From Mycoplasmatota bacterium (GTDB lineage: Bacteria; Bacillota_I; Bacilli_A; RF39; UBA660), in the NCBI GenBank assembly GCA_022771205.1, contig JALFCF010000007.1, positions 57,105 through 121,104 of the forward strand: a stretch of DNA of 64,000 nt, written 5' to 3'. The translations under genes and the position numbers were made by a program. Below are positions 8,374-17,643 of this stretch, piece after piece. The notes under the pieces were generated by a model that worked only from the letters and a program-made list of their open reading frames with translations, ran no database searches and had not been told where the DNA came from. Each line of letters begins with the position of its first letter. The first letter of the stretch is position 1.

Positions 8374-9425
8374 ATGTACTCACAAAGTTTAACTTTAGGA
8401 AAATAATAAGACAAGATATTTGCATAACTACAACCATTATCAGCTAGATGACATGCTCCACATAAACTAAGACCTAAAAAGTCGCCCCATCCTTTGGTAA
8501 TAATAGAAATATCATTTTTATTCAAGATAATTGATAAAAACTGTGATTTTAGATGTAATAAGCTTGTAAATTTATTACCATTAATATCTTGACCACCAAT
8601 AGATAATTTTAAAACTTTTCCATATGGAGATATCTCAGTAATCTTAAATTCACTATCTTTAGTAATTGTAAAATGAAAGATACTACTAAGAAGATCATAG
8701 GAGAAAGAAATAGTATCTACATAAAAAGGAGAAGTTGCATCCCATAAACTAGGAACAGAAGAGAGATAGGGATATCTACTATCTTCTAAAGTATGACCAA
8801 AGTTACAAATATGAATAAAAGGTAAGATGTATTTATTTTCATAAGTAACAAACATTGCATTTGTTTGACGAATAGCTTCCTTCAACGTTGCAACTACTTT
8901 ATCATAATCTGGTGCAAAAGCAATTTTATAATAATCAATAGGTTTATATACAAAGAAGTTATTAATAGCCCGAACTAACTTTTCTTCTGTCATCTGTTTG
9001 AAAACATAAGTACGATATAAAATAGCCATGGCTTTTAGAACTTCGATAGACAAATTAGGCACCATATTAGTAGCCAACGCTCCAAGTAAAAATTGTTGTA
9101 ATGAAATTTCTATAATAGACTCATCTTCTAACTGAACAGTTACCATATAATCCACATCATCAAAATTATTTTTACGACTTTCTTGATTAACGACATTTTC
9201 CTTAGACATTTGGAAAGCTTTAACAACAATACCATCAATCACAAGATATACCTTATTACCATCAAAATTAATATTATTGTTTTTGATAAAATTGCTAGTA
9301 CGTCGCTTCAATTCATTATCATCAGCATTTTTACCTAATTCTTTAGAAAACTCATAAGTCATAGTCACATATAAGTATAAAATATTTTCAATCCCATTAT
9401 TCTTTATCTCATATCTATAAAACAT
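8358..9425 (-). CDS. SpoIID/LytB-domain protein, cytoplasmic and probably catalytically dead
   Basis: 355 residues with no signal peptide or membrane segment. The middle and C-terminal parts follow the SpoIID/LytB fold: a helix pair ISLQQFLLGALATNM, then EVLKAMAILYRTYV (the family has ALKAQAIAARTY), and a C-terminal GWGDFLGLSLCGACHLADN matching GWGHGVGLSQWGA. In SpoIID, a lytic transglycosylase, the catalytic Glu sits in A-x-E-M-P; here it reads ATNM, so Glu is Asn. The His of GWGH is Asp. The N-terminal ~100 residues are not recognised. The SD AGGTGA supports the start. It stands convergent to the type VII operon. Confidence 0.7.
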   Translation of the reverse strand: MFYRYEIKNNGIENILYLYVTMTYEFSKELGKNADDNELKRRTSNFIKNNNINFDGNKVYLVIDGIVVKAFQMSKENVVNQESRKNNFDDVDYMVTVQLEDESIIEISLQQFLLGALATNMVPNLSIEVLKAMAILYRTYVFKQMTEEKLVRAINNFFVYKPIDYYKIAFAPDYDKVVATLKEAIRQTNAMFVTYENKYILPFIHICNFGHTLEDSRYPYLSSVPSLWDATSPFYVDTISFSYDLLSSIFHFTITKDSEFKITEISPYGKVLKLSIGGQDINGNKFTSLLHLKSQFLSIILNKNDISIITKGWGDFLGLSLCGACHLADNGCSYANILSYYFPKVKLCEYIKELS

Positions 9426-9478
9426 AATATCACCTAAAAGTAGTATGAGAAAAAAGACATATAATATACGAAAAGAAG

Positions 9479-10450
9479 CTAAAATTCAAAATATTTTAGT
9501 TTCTTTTTTAAATTACAATCAAGACCAGTAGTATAACTCAAATTAGTAAAAAGCTTAGTTAAATCAATGTTCTCATCATTTAAATAACGAAAAGTGTCAT
9601 CAATGATGTTTTTTGCTAACTTAAGAGACTTAAAATATAAATCATAGAAAGACTCTGTACTAGTTATAGAATAAGTAGTAGGATTTCTCCACAAATGATG
9701 TTTAAAGTTTAAAAAATCAAAAGTAGTCTGCTGAGAAACATGATAACTAACAAATTCAAAACGCATACATTTTTTTGGAGTAAAAGTATCAAAAAACTTA
9801 TAGAAAGCTTTCTTAATCCCATATTTATCTTGTCGAAAAGTAGCTAATGCAAATCTCATATTCTTTAACGACTCAAAGTATTTTTTATCCATTTCTGTTA
9901 GTTGAAAAACTCGGTTAAATGTATAAGCGATAGCCGAATTCAACTCTTCAGAAAAAGGGGTTAAATCAAAGCAATAACTAGCAATAGGAAAAGTATAAGG
10001 ACTGTGTTTTTCACGTGCTTCTATTAAGTGATTATCCAAATAAGCTTCCATTAAAGTATGTAAACTATTGTATTTAAATGTGTTAGGCTCGTTTTTACGA
10101 AATTTACCAGTTTTATAAAATATAAAAGGATGAATAGTGGAATCCAATACATAGTGAGATATAAAACCACATAAGAAAGAACAAGTATCAATATCGTTTT
10201 GTAAATTATTCTCTTTTATATATTCTATAAGAGTAATAAAAAAATCTTGAGATTTCGATGTGTGAAAAACATGTTGAAATTTACGAAGACCATGACTAGA
10301 TTTTGGAGAAAACAAACGATAGAAAAGAAAAGAATCTGTACTCTGACCAAACATTCTAAGCCTAGAAAGTGAAAGATGATTTTTTATATTAGCTGATAAA
10401 GTATCATAAACATCACTTGCAAAATAAGCATGAGTAACACTAGCGGGCAT
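9479..10450 (-). CDS. Zinc-dependent phospholipase C-like protein
   Basis: 323 residues from the ATG at 10450, chosen because AAGGAGG lies just upstream; a longer reading to 10498 has no SD. The N-terminus MPASVTHAYFASDVY and CGFISHYVLDSTIHPF carry the spaced His and Asp residues typical of the Zn_dep_PLPC family. No signal peptide is seen, unlike secreted clostridial phospholipases, so the substrate is uncertain and it may be an intracellular hydrolase. The second half is rich in aromatic residues and not recognised. It is followed 53 bases later on the same strand by the SpoIID-like gene. Confidence 0.72.
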   Translation of the reverse strand: MPASVTHAYFASDVYDTLSANIKNHLSLSRLRMFGQSTDSFLFYRLFSPKSSHGLRKFQHVFHTSKSQDFFITLIEYIKENNLQNDIDTCSFLCGFISHYVLDSTIHPFIFYKTGKFRKNEPNTFKYNSLHTLMEAYLDNHLIEAREKHSPYTFPIASYCFDLTPFSEELNSAIAYTFNRVFQLTEMDKKYFESLKNMRFALATFRQDKYGIKKAFYKFFDTFTPKKCMRFEFVSYHVSQQTTFDFLNFKHHLWRNPTTYSITSTESFYDLYFKSLKLAKNIIDDTFRYLNDENIDLTKLFTNLSYTTGLDCNLKKKLKYFEF

Positions 10451-10554
10451 AAAGTTCCTCCTTGTAAATATTAGTAATATTATATCATATAAATTCACAA
10501 AAATTTCATACTTTTATAATTGGTTTATGGTATAATCAATAATAGGTGAGAATA

Positions 10555-11505
10555 ATGATAGAAAAACAATTTAAAAACTTAAATGAACAAATTGAAATAT
10601 TTAAGCATAAGGGAATGATAATTCAAGATGAAAGTTATGCTAAACAAGTTTTATTGCGTGAAAACTACTTTTTCTTAAACGGATATCGTCATCTTTTTTA
10701 TAAGTCAAATGATGAAAAAAAATTTATTAATGGAACAACTTTTGAAGAATTATATAGTTTGTTCTTATTTGACAGGTCTTTTCGTAACATAATTTTCAAA
10801 TATTTATTAGTTATAGAAAATAACTTAAAATCTATAACTTCATATCAATTATCTAAAAAATATGGTTATCGTGAAAGAGACTATTTAAGAGCTAAAAACT
10901 TTACTCATGATCCTGCCAGACAACGTCAAGTAAATGATTTATTAAAGAAGATGAAACGTCAAATTCGAATTAATGGTAGTCAACATTCAGCAACACTACA
11001 TTATGTATCTAACTATGGATATATTCCTTTATGGATTTTAGTAAAAGTATTATCATTTGGAATTGTCAGTGAAATGTTTTCTATCTTAAAACCAGAAGAT
11101 CAAGAAGAAATTGGTAAAATTTATAATGTTGAGGTAGATGATCTTTTAGTATACTTACCTATACTTGCCAATTATAGAAATTTATGTGCTCATGAAGATA
11201 TTCTTTATGAAAATAGAACTCAAAAACAAATAGATGATACCATATATCATCAAATATTAGATATTCCGAAAGAAAATGGAGAATATATATATGGTAAGCA
11301 AGATTTATTTGCTCTTCTAATTATTATGCGTCAAATGTTAATAAAGGAAGATTTTAAAAACATGACCATTGAATTAGAAAATGTCGTTCAAACATTAAAT
11401 TATAATTTGACATCGATAAAAATAGAAAAGGTACTACATAGAATGGGATTTCCAGAAAATTGGAAAGATTTAGCTGGAATTGAAAGGAGCGTAGATAAAG
11501 AGTGA
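10555..11505 (+). CDS. Abi_2 (AbiD/AbiF-like) family protein
   Basis: 316 residues from ATG 10555, behind AGGTGAG; a GTG nine bases earlier is less likely. The motifs fit the Abi_2 family: LRENYFFLNGYRHLF near the N-terminus, FLFDRSFRNIIFKYLLVIENNLKS, and PILANYRNLCAHED (R-N-x-x-A-H-x-D/E) in the C-terminal third. The R-x4-6-H arrangement is shared with HEPN-type RNases, suggesting possible RNase-type abortive-infection activity; that is inference. Its stop codon overlaps the GTG start of the HtrA gene (GTGA), so the two are translationally coupled. Confidence 0.8.
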   Translation: MIEKQFKNLNEQIEIFKHKGMIIQDESYAKQVLLRENYFFLNGYRHLFYKSNDEKKFINGTTFEELYSLFLFDRSFRNIIFKYLLVIENNLKSITSYQLSKKYGYRERDYLRAKNFTHDPARQRQVNDLLKKMKRQIRINGSQHSATLHYVSNYGYIPLWILVKVLSFGIVSEMFSILKPEDQEEIGKIYNVEVDDLLVYLPILANYRNLCAHEDILYENRTQKQIDDTIYHQILDIPKENGEYIYGKQDLFALLIIMRQMLIKEDFKNMTIELENVVQTLNYNLTSIKIEKVLHRMGFPENWKDLAGIERSVDKE

Positions 11506-12617
11506 AAAAGAAAGAAAATATGAAGGCAATAGCCTTAGTAGTATTTTCCTTTGTCATGGGTGGAATTATTATGTTCGCCCTATTGAAATGGACCCCTCTA
11601 GTAAGTCAAATTTTAGGAACTACTGGAGAAACAGTAGTAACAAAAAATGGTACTCAAATATATGAGAAAAATTCATTAGCAGCCGCAGTTGATAAGATTT
11701 ATGATGCTGTAGCTATGGTATCTGCATATCAAAATGATACATTAGCATCTACAGGATCTGCATTTGTATATAAAACTGATGATAAGTATGGATACTTATT
11801 GACAAACTACCATGTAGTTGAAGGTGCAACTAATGTTAAGGTAACAATGACTGATGATAAAGAAGTTGAAGCGAAGGTTTTAGGTGGGGATGAATATCTA
11901 GATTTAGCTGTACTTAGAATAGATAAAAGTAATGTATCTATGGTTGCAAATATTGGAAGTAGTGAAGATATGAATCTAGGTGATACAGTATTTACTGTAG
12001 GAACTCCAATGGGAGAAGAATATCGTGGTACAGTAACATCTGGAATTCTTTCTGGAAAAGATCGTATGGTATCAGTAAGTGTTACCAACACAACAACAGG
12101 AAACGACTGGGTAATGCGTGTATTACAATTTGATGCATCAATTAATCCCGGAAATAGTGGAGGCCCACTACTAAATGCAAATGGAGAAGTTATTGGTATT
12201 TGTTCTCTAAAATTAGTAGATGATGATATAGAAGGTATGGGATTTGCTATACCAATTGAATATGCTATGAATCATATTGAGTCTTTAGAAAAAGGTGAAG
12301 AAATTTCTTGGCCAGTATTAGGTGTTTCTATGATAAATGCTAGTGATACAGCAGGATTATATAGAAATCAAATTAATATTGATAGAAACATTACAGAAGG
12401 TGTAGTTGTAGTACAAGCAGAAAAAGGATCAGGTGCTTATGATGCTGGTCTAACAACAGGAGATGTAATTACAAAAATAGATGGAAAAGAAGTAAAAGAC
12501 TCTGCATATTTGAGATATGAATTATATCAACACCAAGCTGGAGATACTATAAAAATAACATTTATTAGAAACGGAAAAGAAAATACCGTTGATGTAAAAT
12601 TAGGAAAAAGTAAGTAA
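11502..12617 (+). CDS. htrA: HtrA/DegP-like serine protease with PDZ domain
   Basis: 371 residues: an N-terminal membrane anchor (ALVVFSFVMGGIIMFALL), then a trypsin-like domain with His in LLTNYHVVE, Asp in YLDLAVLRI and the nucleophile Ser in NPGNSGGPLL, then one PDZ domain (SGAYDAGLTTGDVITKIDG). This is the usual layout of surface quality-control HtrA proteases. The start is GTG within the Abi_2 stop region, with AAGGAG 14 bases upstream. A terminator follows at 12616. In Gram-positive bacteria HtrA degrades misfolded exported proteins. Confidence 0.93.
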   Translation: MKKKENMKAIALVVFSFVMGGIIMFALLKWTPLVSQILGTTGETVVTKNGTQIYEKNSLAAAVDKIYDAVAMVSAYQNDTLASTGSAFVYKTDDKYGYLLTNYHVVEGATNVKVTMTDDKEVEAKVLGGDEYLDLAVLRIDKSNVSMVANIGSSEDMNLGDTVFTVGTPMGEEYRGTVTSGILSGKDRMVSVSVTNTTTGNDWVMRVLQFDASINPGNSGGPLLNANGEVIGICSLKLVDDDIEGMGFAIPIEYAMNHIESLEKGEEISWPVLGVSMINASDTAGLYRNQINIDRNITEGVVVVQAEKGSGAYDAGLTTGDVITKIDGKEVKDSAYLRYELYQHQAGDTIKITFIRNGKENTVDVKLGKSK

Positions 12618-12649
12618 AAGCAATATCTAAGTAATGATATTGCTTTTTT
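12616..12649 (+). terminator. Terminator after htrA
   Basis: AAAGCAATATC / GATATTGCTTT stem with an 8-base loop and T run. Confidence 0.88.
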
Positions 12650-12744
12650 ATATAAAGAAATAGATAATACTTTTCTTTTAATTTTGTTTTAAAATAACAA
12701 GAAATATGATATAATATAGCCAGCAAAAAGAAGGGAGTGGTATT

Positions 12745-13686
12745 ATGTTAAAAATATATAAAACTAGCACTGTAGAGAAAAAAACAAAAAAAGTAAAAAA
12801 AATGACAACAGATTGTTGGATAGACCTAATTGTTCCAACAACAGATGAAATTGACAAAGTAGCAACTCGTACTGGAGTAGATAAAAATTTGATATTGAAA
12901 CTGTTGGATACAGACGAGTTACCACGTGTAGAACAAGAAGATAACGCAACACTAATTGTTATAGATATTCCCTATTTAGAAGAAAAAGCGGAACATAAAT
13001 ATAAAACTTATCCGTTAGGCATAATTATTACCAATAATAATTATATTATTACTGTTTCTGTCAAGAAAACAACTATGTTAAATGACTTCAAGAGAAACAT
13101 AGTAAAAGATTTTAGAACTGCTAAAAAAACAAGATTTTTAATTCAAATATTATTAAAAAGTGCTTCTAGTTATTTAAAAGCCTTAAAAGAAGTAAACAAT
13201 GATATTGAAGCAAAAGAGAAAGTCTTAAAGAAATCAACAGAAAATAAAGACTTAGTAGAATTGTTAGAAACAGAAAAAACATTGGTTTATTTTATAACTT
13301 CATTAAAAGCTAATGATGCCGTATTAGAAAAGCTATCAAAAGGAATAGTTTTACCATTGTATGAAGGAGATTTAGACTTGTTAGAAGATGCGATTATTGA
13401 AAATAAACAGGCTATTGAAATGGCTGGTATTTACCGAGATATTCTTTCTTCTATCACTGACACATATGCAACAATTATTTCTAACAACTTAAATATAGCA
13501 ATGAAATTTTTAGCTGCAGCAACAATCGTATTATCTATTCCAACTATGATTTCTTCCTTTTTGGGAATGAATGTTCCGTTAGGAGCAATAGGAAAGGTAA
13601 GTAATGCTTTTATTATTATTATTTTACTAGCAGTAATAGTATCATTGATAGTTGCACTACTATTAAAAAGAAAAAATATGCTATAA
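12745..13686 (+). CDS. corA: CorA-family magnesium/divalent cation transporter
   Basis: 313 residues: a soluble alpha/beta N-terminal domain, a long helical stalk (about 130-245) and two C-terminal membrane helices. The pore signature GMN lies at the end of the first (SSFLGMNVPLG). The short polar loop and Lys-rich tail (LLKRKNML) are standard for CorA, a pentameric Mg channel. The SD GAAGGGAG lies ahead of ATG. It is a single-gene unit between terminators at 12616 and 13685. Confidence 0.93.
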   Translation: MLKIYKTSTVEKKTKKVKKMTTDCWIDLIVPTTDEIDKVATRTGVDKNLILKLLDTDELPRVEQEDNATLIVIDIPYLEEKAEHKYKTYPLGIIITNNNYIITVSVKKTTMLNDFKRNIVKDFRTAKKTRFLIQILLKSASSYLKALKEVNNDIEAKEKVLKKSTENKDLVELLETEKTLVYFITSLKANDAVLEKLSKGIVLPLYEGDLDLLEDAIIENKQAIEMAGIYRDILSSITDTYATIISNNLNIAMKFLAAATIVLSIPTMISSFLGMNVPLGAIGKVSNAFIIIILLAVIVSLIVALLLKRKNML

Positions 13687-13707
13687 ACATCGAAAGATGT
13701 TTTTTTT
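13685..13707 (+). terminator. Terminator after corA
   Basis: AAACATC-GAAA-GATGTTT hairpin followed by T residues. Confidence 0.85.
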
Positions 13708-13790
13708 CTGTCAAATTGTTAATAATATAAACAGAAAGCTTGACTTAAAGTAAAGTATAAGTATTACAATAATATATTAGGAGGCTAAAA

Positions 13791-14522
13791 ATGATAAAAG
13801 TCAAAAATGTAACAAAAGTATTTAATGAAACAAATAAAGCTGTTGATAATATCTCTTTTGAAGTGAATCCAGGTGAAATTGTAGGGTTTATAGGACCAAA
13901 TGGTAGTGGAAAAACTACAACATTAAAATTATTAACAGGAATTTATCAAAAAGATAGTGGTGAAATAACTGTTGCCGGATATGATGTAGATAAAGAGGCA
14001 CTAGAAGCCAAAAAAAATATTGGTTATATTTCTGATAGTCCCGATATGTTTTTAAGATTAAAAGGAATTGAGTTTTTAAATCTAATTGCCGATATTTATG
14101 AGGTTAGTACCACAAAAAGAAAACAAAGAATTAGAGAATTAACAAAAGCGTTTGGGTTAGAAGATATTTTAGAGTCAGAAATGATAAGTTATTCTCATGG
14201 TATGAGACAAAAAATGATGGTAATAGCTGCTTTAATTCATGAACCAGATGTATGGATACTAGATGAGCCATTAATCGGACTAGATCCAGAATCAGCTCAT
14301 CAATTAAAAAAAATGATGAAAGAACATGCTAAAAAAGGACATGCAGTATTGTTTTCAACTCATGTATTAGAAGTAGCTGAAAAGTTATGTGATAGAGTAA
14401 TTATTATCAAAGAAGGAAAGATAATTTATCAAGGAACACTAAAAGAATTAAAGAAAAAATATAGTAAAAAAGATTTAGAAGAAATCTTCTTAAGGATGGT
14501 TCAAGATGAAAATGTACACTAA
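13791..14522 (+). CDS. ABC transporter ATP-binding protein
   Basis: 243 residues with Walker A GPNGSGKTT (about 38), Q-loop region YISDSPDMF, signature SHGMRQK, Walker B VWILDEPLIGLDP and switch His in FSTHVLEVAE. It belongs to the ABC-2 type exporter class (DRA/CcmA-like). It overlaps the start of the permease by 17 bases, so the two form one operon and one complex. The substrate is unknown. The SD is AGGAGG. Confidence 0.93.
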   Translation: MIKVKNVTKVFNETNKAVDNISFEVNPGEIVGFIGPNGSGKTTTLKLLTGIYQKDSGEITVAGYDVDKEALEAKKNIGYISDSPDMFLRLKGIEFLNLIADIYEVSTTKRKQRIRELTKAFGLEDILESEMISYSHGMRQKMMVIAALIHEPDVWILDEPLIGLDPESAHQLKKMMKEHAKKGHAVLFSTHVLEVAEKLCDRVIIIKEGKIIYQGTLKELKKKYSKKDLEEIFLRMVQDENVH

Positions 14523-16185
14523 ATTAATAAGAACATTTCTACTATCAGGAGAAATGCCTAAATCTGAAAAAAAAGATAAAGTAAAATTCTATATAACTTT
14601 AGGTATCATTGCAACAGTATGTATCTTTATTCCTTGCTTTTTATTAATGACTTTCTTAGTAGGGGCAACAACAGTAGGAATTAAAGAAGAAATATTATCT
14701 AATTCCATGTATGCTGGAAATATAGGAAATGGATTGTTGTTAGTAATTCAATTTATCTGTATTTTTTCCATGATATTCGGTTTTAATATAATTTTAAATA
14801 CATTTTATTTTTCAGGCGATATAGATCACATATTACCATTACCTATTAAACCACAAACACTAATCTCATCAAAGTTTATGGCCGTCTTAATCAGTGAGAG
14901 TATAATGGAATTCTTATTCCTATTAGCTGCTTTTTTAGGATATTTAATAGTAACAGATGTTAATATATTAACAGCAGCCATGAGTATTATTGGAGTTTTT
15001 ACTCTTCCAATATTACCGCTAGTATATTGTGGAATTATTACATTATTAGTAATGAGATTTACTAAATTAATAAAAAATAAAAATAATGTTTTAACTATAC
15101 TATTATTGGCATCTATTATTATCATCGGTATCATCGCAATTGGTTATGTAAATAATGATAGTATTACAGAATTTGTTAAGATGCTAGCAACAGGAAAAAT
15201 AAGATTTATTGACATTATGAATTGGATTTTTCCAAGTACTTATTTCTTAGTTAAAGCCGTATCTAATAGTAGCATAGGAGCTTTCTTAATTTATATCATA
15301 ATTAATGTTTCAGCTTATATAATCTTTATGATACTTGCTGGTAAATTCTATATTCCAGGAGTAAAAAGAATTAGTAATAATGCTATTCATCAAAAAGAAA
15401 GTATAATTAAAGTTCTAGCAAATACTAAAAAAGAAAATTACAAAAGAACATATTTGAAGAAAGAATTAAAGTTATTAACACGAACTCCATCTTTTTTTAG
15501 TAATTGTGTTTTAAGTAATTTATTATGGCCGATAGTAATAATTTTAATATTTTTAATCCAAGGCCAAGATAATATTATTGTAGAATTTGTAAATCACTAT
15601 AAGCAACAGGAAAAATTAGGATTACTAGTCGTTTTTATTTCAGTCTTTGCAATATCAGCAATCCTTACAACAGCAAATAGTATTGCTTCTAGCTCTATCT
15701 CTAGAGAAGGAAAACATTTTCCATTTATGAAATATATTCCCATAAATTATAAAACACAATTAAATATTAAAGCATTAGTATCAATAATAATAAGTTATAG
15801 TTTCAATTTCATTTATTTACTAATTATTTCATATTATTTAGAAACAACATTTTTAGATTTTCTAACTTTTGTGACAGTTTCATTATTATCATGTATTTTC
15901 TTTACATATCTAGGAATATATTTAGATACTATTAATCCAAAACTTATTTGGGAAGATGAGTTAAATGCTTTAAGAGGTAATGAAAATACTTTCTTTTCCA
16001 TGGCAATATCTATGATTATTGCAATTGTCTTAGGTGGTGGAATATATTATTTAAATAAAGTAATATTAATACCATTATCTATACTAAAAGTAATGTTAAT
16101 AGTTATATTATTAATGGCAAGTGTATTAATATATTATAAGGTGATGAATAAAGGCATAAAAAATATTAAAGAAGTTGAAATATAA
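14506..16185 (+). CDS. ABC-2 type permease (large, about 12 membrane segments)
   Basis: 559 residues, strongly hydrophobic with around a dozen predicted helices. A central soluble stretch (about 290-340) with KRTYLKKELKLLTRTPSFF resembles the start of a second permease half, as in the ~550-residue putative ABC-2 exporters of Firmicutes. The ATG is used with AAGGATGG upstream, inside the end of the ATPase gene. The substrate is not predictable. It ends at the terminator 16184-16207. Confidence 0.85.
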   Translation: MKMYTKLIRTFLLSGEMPKSEKKDKVKFYITLGIIATVCIFIPCFLLMTFLVGATTVGIKEEILSNSMYAGNIGNGLLLVIQFICIFSMIFGFNIILNTFYFSGDIDHILPLPIKPQTLISSKFMAVLISESIMEFLFLLAAFLGYLIVTDVNILTAAMSIIGVFTLPILPLVYCGIITLLVMRFTKLIKNKNNVLTILLLASIIIIGIIAIGYVNNDSITEFVKMLATGKIRFIDIMNWIFPSTYFLVKAVSNSSIGAFLIYIIINVSAYIIFMILAGKFYIPGVKRISNNAIHQKESIIKVLANTKKENYKRTYLKKELKLLTRTPSFFSNCVLSNLLWPIVIILIFLIQGQDNIIVEFVNHYKQQEKLGLLVVFISVFAISAILTTANSIASSSISREGKHFPFMKYIPINYKTQLNIKALVSIIISYSFNFIYLLIISYYLETTFLDFLTFVTVSLLSCIFFTYLGIYLDTINPKLIWEDELNALRGNENTFFSMAISMIIAIVLGGGIYYLNKVILIPLSILKVMLIVILLMASVLIYYKVMNKGIKNIKEVEI

Positions 16186-16207
16186 AGTCCAATTAGGACT
16201 TTTTTTC
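16184..16207 (+). terminator. Terminator after the ABC exporter
   Basis: AAAGTCC-AATT-AGGACTTT with a T run. The stem starts at the permease stop codon. Confidence 0.85.
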
Positions 16208-16267
16208 TTGTTTAGTTACATAAATTTTGCTAAAATATAGTAGGTATAAATAATGAGGAGGTATAAA

Positions 16268-17482
16268 ATGAATATAATAATACAATCTTTAGCTGTTCTA
16301 TTAGAAGGAATTATATCGTTCTTTTCACCTTGCGTTATACCACTATTACCCTTATATATGGGATATTTAGCAGGAAATGCTAAAGAAAAGACAGAAGATG
16401 GTAAAATAATATACAAAAGAAAAAAAGTCTTCTTATATACACTGTTTTTCGTTTTAGGAATTTCCATGTCATTTTTTATTTTAGGACTTTCCTTTACAGT
16501 AGTAGGAAACTTTTTCAAAGAATATAAAACAACAATAGCTATCATTGGTGGAATAATTATTATCATATTAGGATTATTTCAACTAAAAATAATTAATTTT
16601 AAATTCTTACAAAAAGAAAAAAAGCTAAAAATAAATGTTAATCCTAATAAAATGAATCCATTTGTAGCTTTTGCTATGGGATTTTTATTTAGTTTTGCTT
16701 GGACACCATGTGTCGGACCAGCACTATCATCAGTACTAATCATGGCTAGTAGTGCCAAAAGTATGTTAATAGGGAACTTATTAGTTTTAATTTATGCAAT
16801 AGGATTCATAATACCATTTCTAATACTAGGGTTATTCACAGGAGAAGTCTTAAACTTTTTGAAAAAGAAGCAACATGTTTTAGAAAGAATAGTACAAATT
16901 GGTGGGATATTATTAGTTTTAGTGGGAAGTTATATTTTAATTACTAATATAGATTTTAAGGCGTCTTCCAAATTAGAACAAAATTGTGGAATAGATAAAG
17001 AAACAGGTCTTGCAAGTTGTAAGACAGGAACCACACAAACAAGTAAAAAAAGTTATAAAGTAGAAAAATTTATACTAAAAGATCAGAATGATAAAAACTA
17101 TGATTGGAAGGATTATAAAGATAAAGTAGTTTTACTACATTTTTGGTCAACTGACTGTGTTGCCTGTAAAAAGGAAACCAAAGAATTAGAAAGATTATAT
17201 GAACATTATGGCAAGAATAAAAAAGATGTAATATTTCTTTCAGTAGTATCACCAAAATTAGAGAGAAAAAGTCAAGAAGATATAAAGAAAATAATTAAAA
17301 ATAGAAAAATAGATTTCCCTGTATTATTTGATAATACTGGAGAGTTTTTCTCAAAATTCGAAATTATTTCATATCCTAATACTTTTATAGTAAAAGATTC
17401 CATTATAAAATTAACAATTCCAGGAGCATCAACCTTTGAAAAATTAACAGAATCTGTGGAAAATATAAAAAGCGGAAAATAA
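16268..17482 (+). CDS. CcdA-TlpA fusion: membrane thiol electron carrier with thioredoxin-like domain
   Basis: 404 residues from ATG 16268 (GAGGAGG ahead; an upstream in-frame ATG at 16253 lies within the SD and is rejected). Residues 1-240 form a six-helix CcdA/DsbD-beta domain with the paired redox Cys in FFSPCVIPL and WTPCVGPA. After a linker comes a TlpA/AhpC-type thioredoxin domain with CVAC (about 295) and a cis-Pro-like ISYPNTF. The likely role is carrying electrons from cytosolic thioredoxin to an outside-facing reductase in one chain. Extra Cys in the linker (QNCGIDKETGLASCK) may form a disulfide. It is a single gene. Confidence 0.88.
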   Translation: MNIIIQSLAVLLEGIISFFSPCVIPLLPLYMGYLAGNAKEKTEDGKIIYKRKKVFLYTLFFVLGISMSFFILGLSFTVVGNFFKEYKTTIAIIGGIIIIILGLFQLKIINFKFLQKEKKLKINVNPNKMNPFVAFAMGFLFSFAWTPCVGPALSSVLIMASSAKSMLIGNLLVLIYAIGFIIPFLILGLFTGEVLNFLKKKQHVLERIVQIGGILLVLVGSYILITNIDFKASSKLEQNCGIDKETGLASCKTGTTQTSKKSYKVEKFILKDQNDKNYDWKDYKDKVVLLHFWSTDCVACKKETKELERLYEHYGKNKKDVIFLSVVSPKLERKSQEDIKKIIKNRKIDFPVLFDNTGEFFSKFEIISYPNTFIVKDSIIKLTIPGASTFEKLTESVENIKSGK

Positions 17483-17643
17483 AGTATTCACATATATTGT
17501 GGATATTTTATTTTTAAACAAAATAATATATAATAAAATAAAAAATCATAAAACTAACAAAATATAAAGGTATAGTCTAATAAATTATGCTTACAATATG
17601 ACTAAAAGCTTTGAGAAATAAAGATCCATTGTGGAGGAAATTT

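Noticed and set aside
10451..10498. Longer N-terminus of the phospholipase-C-like protein
   Set aside because: AAGGAGG directly precedes the ATG at 10450, and the added residues look like untranslated AT-rich DNA.
17483..17515. Terminator after the CcdA-thioredoxin gene
   Set aside because: The inverted repeat (AAGTATTCACA / TTGTGGATATTT) is imperfect and T-poor; too weak to list.
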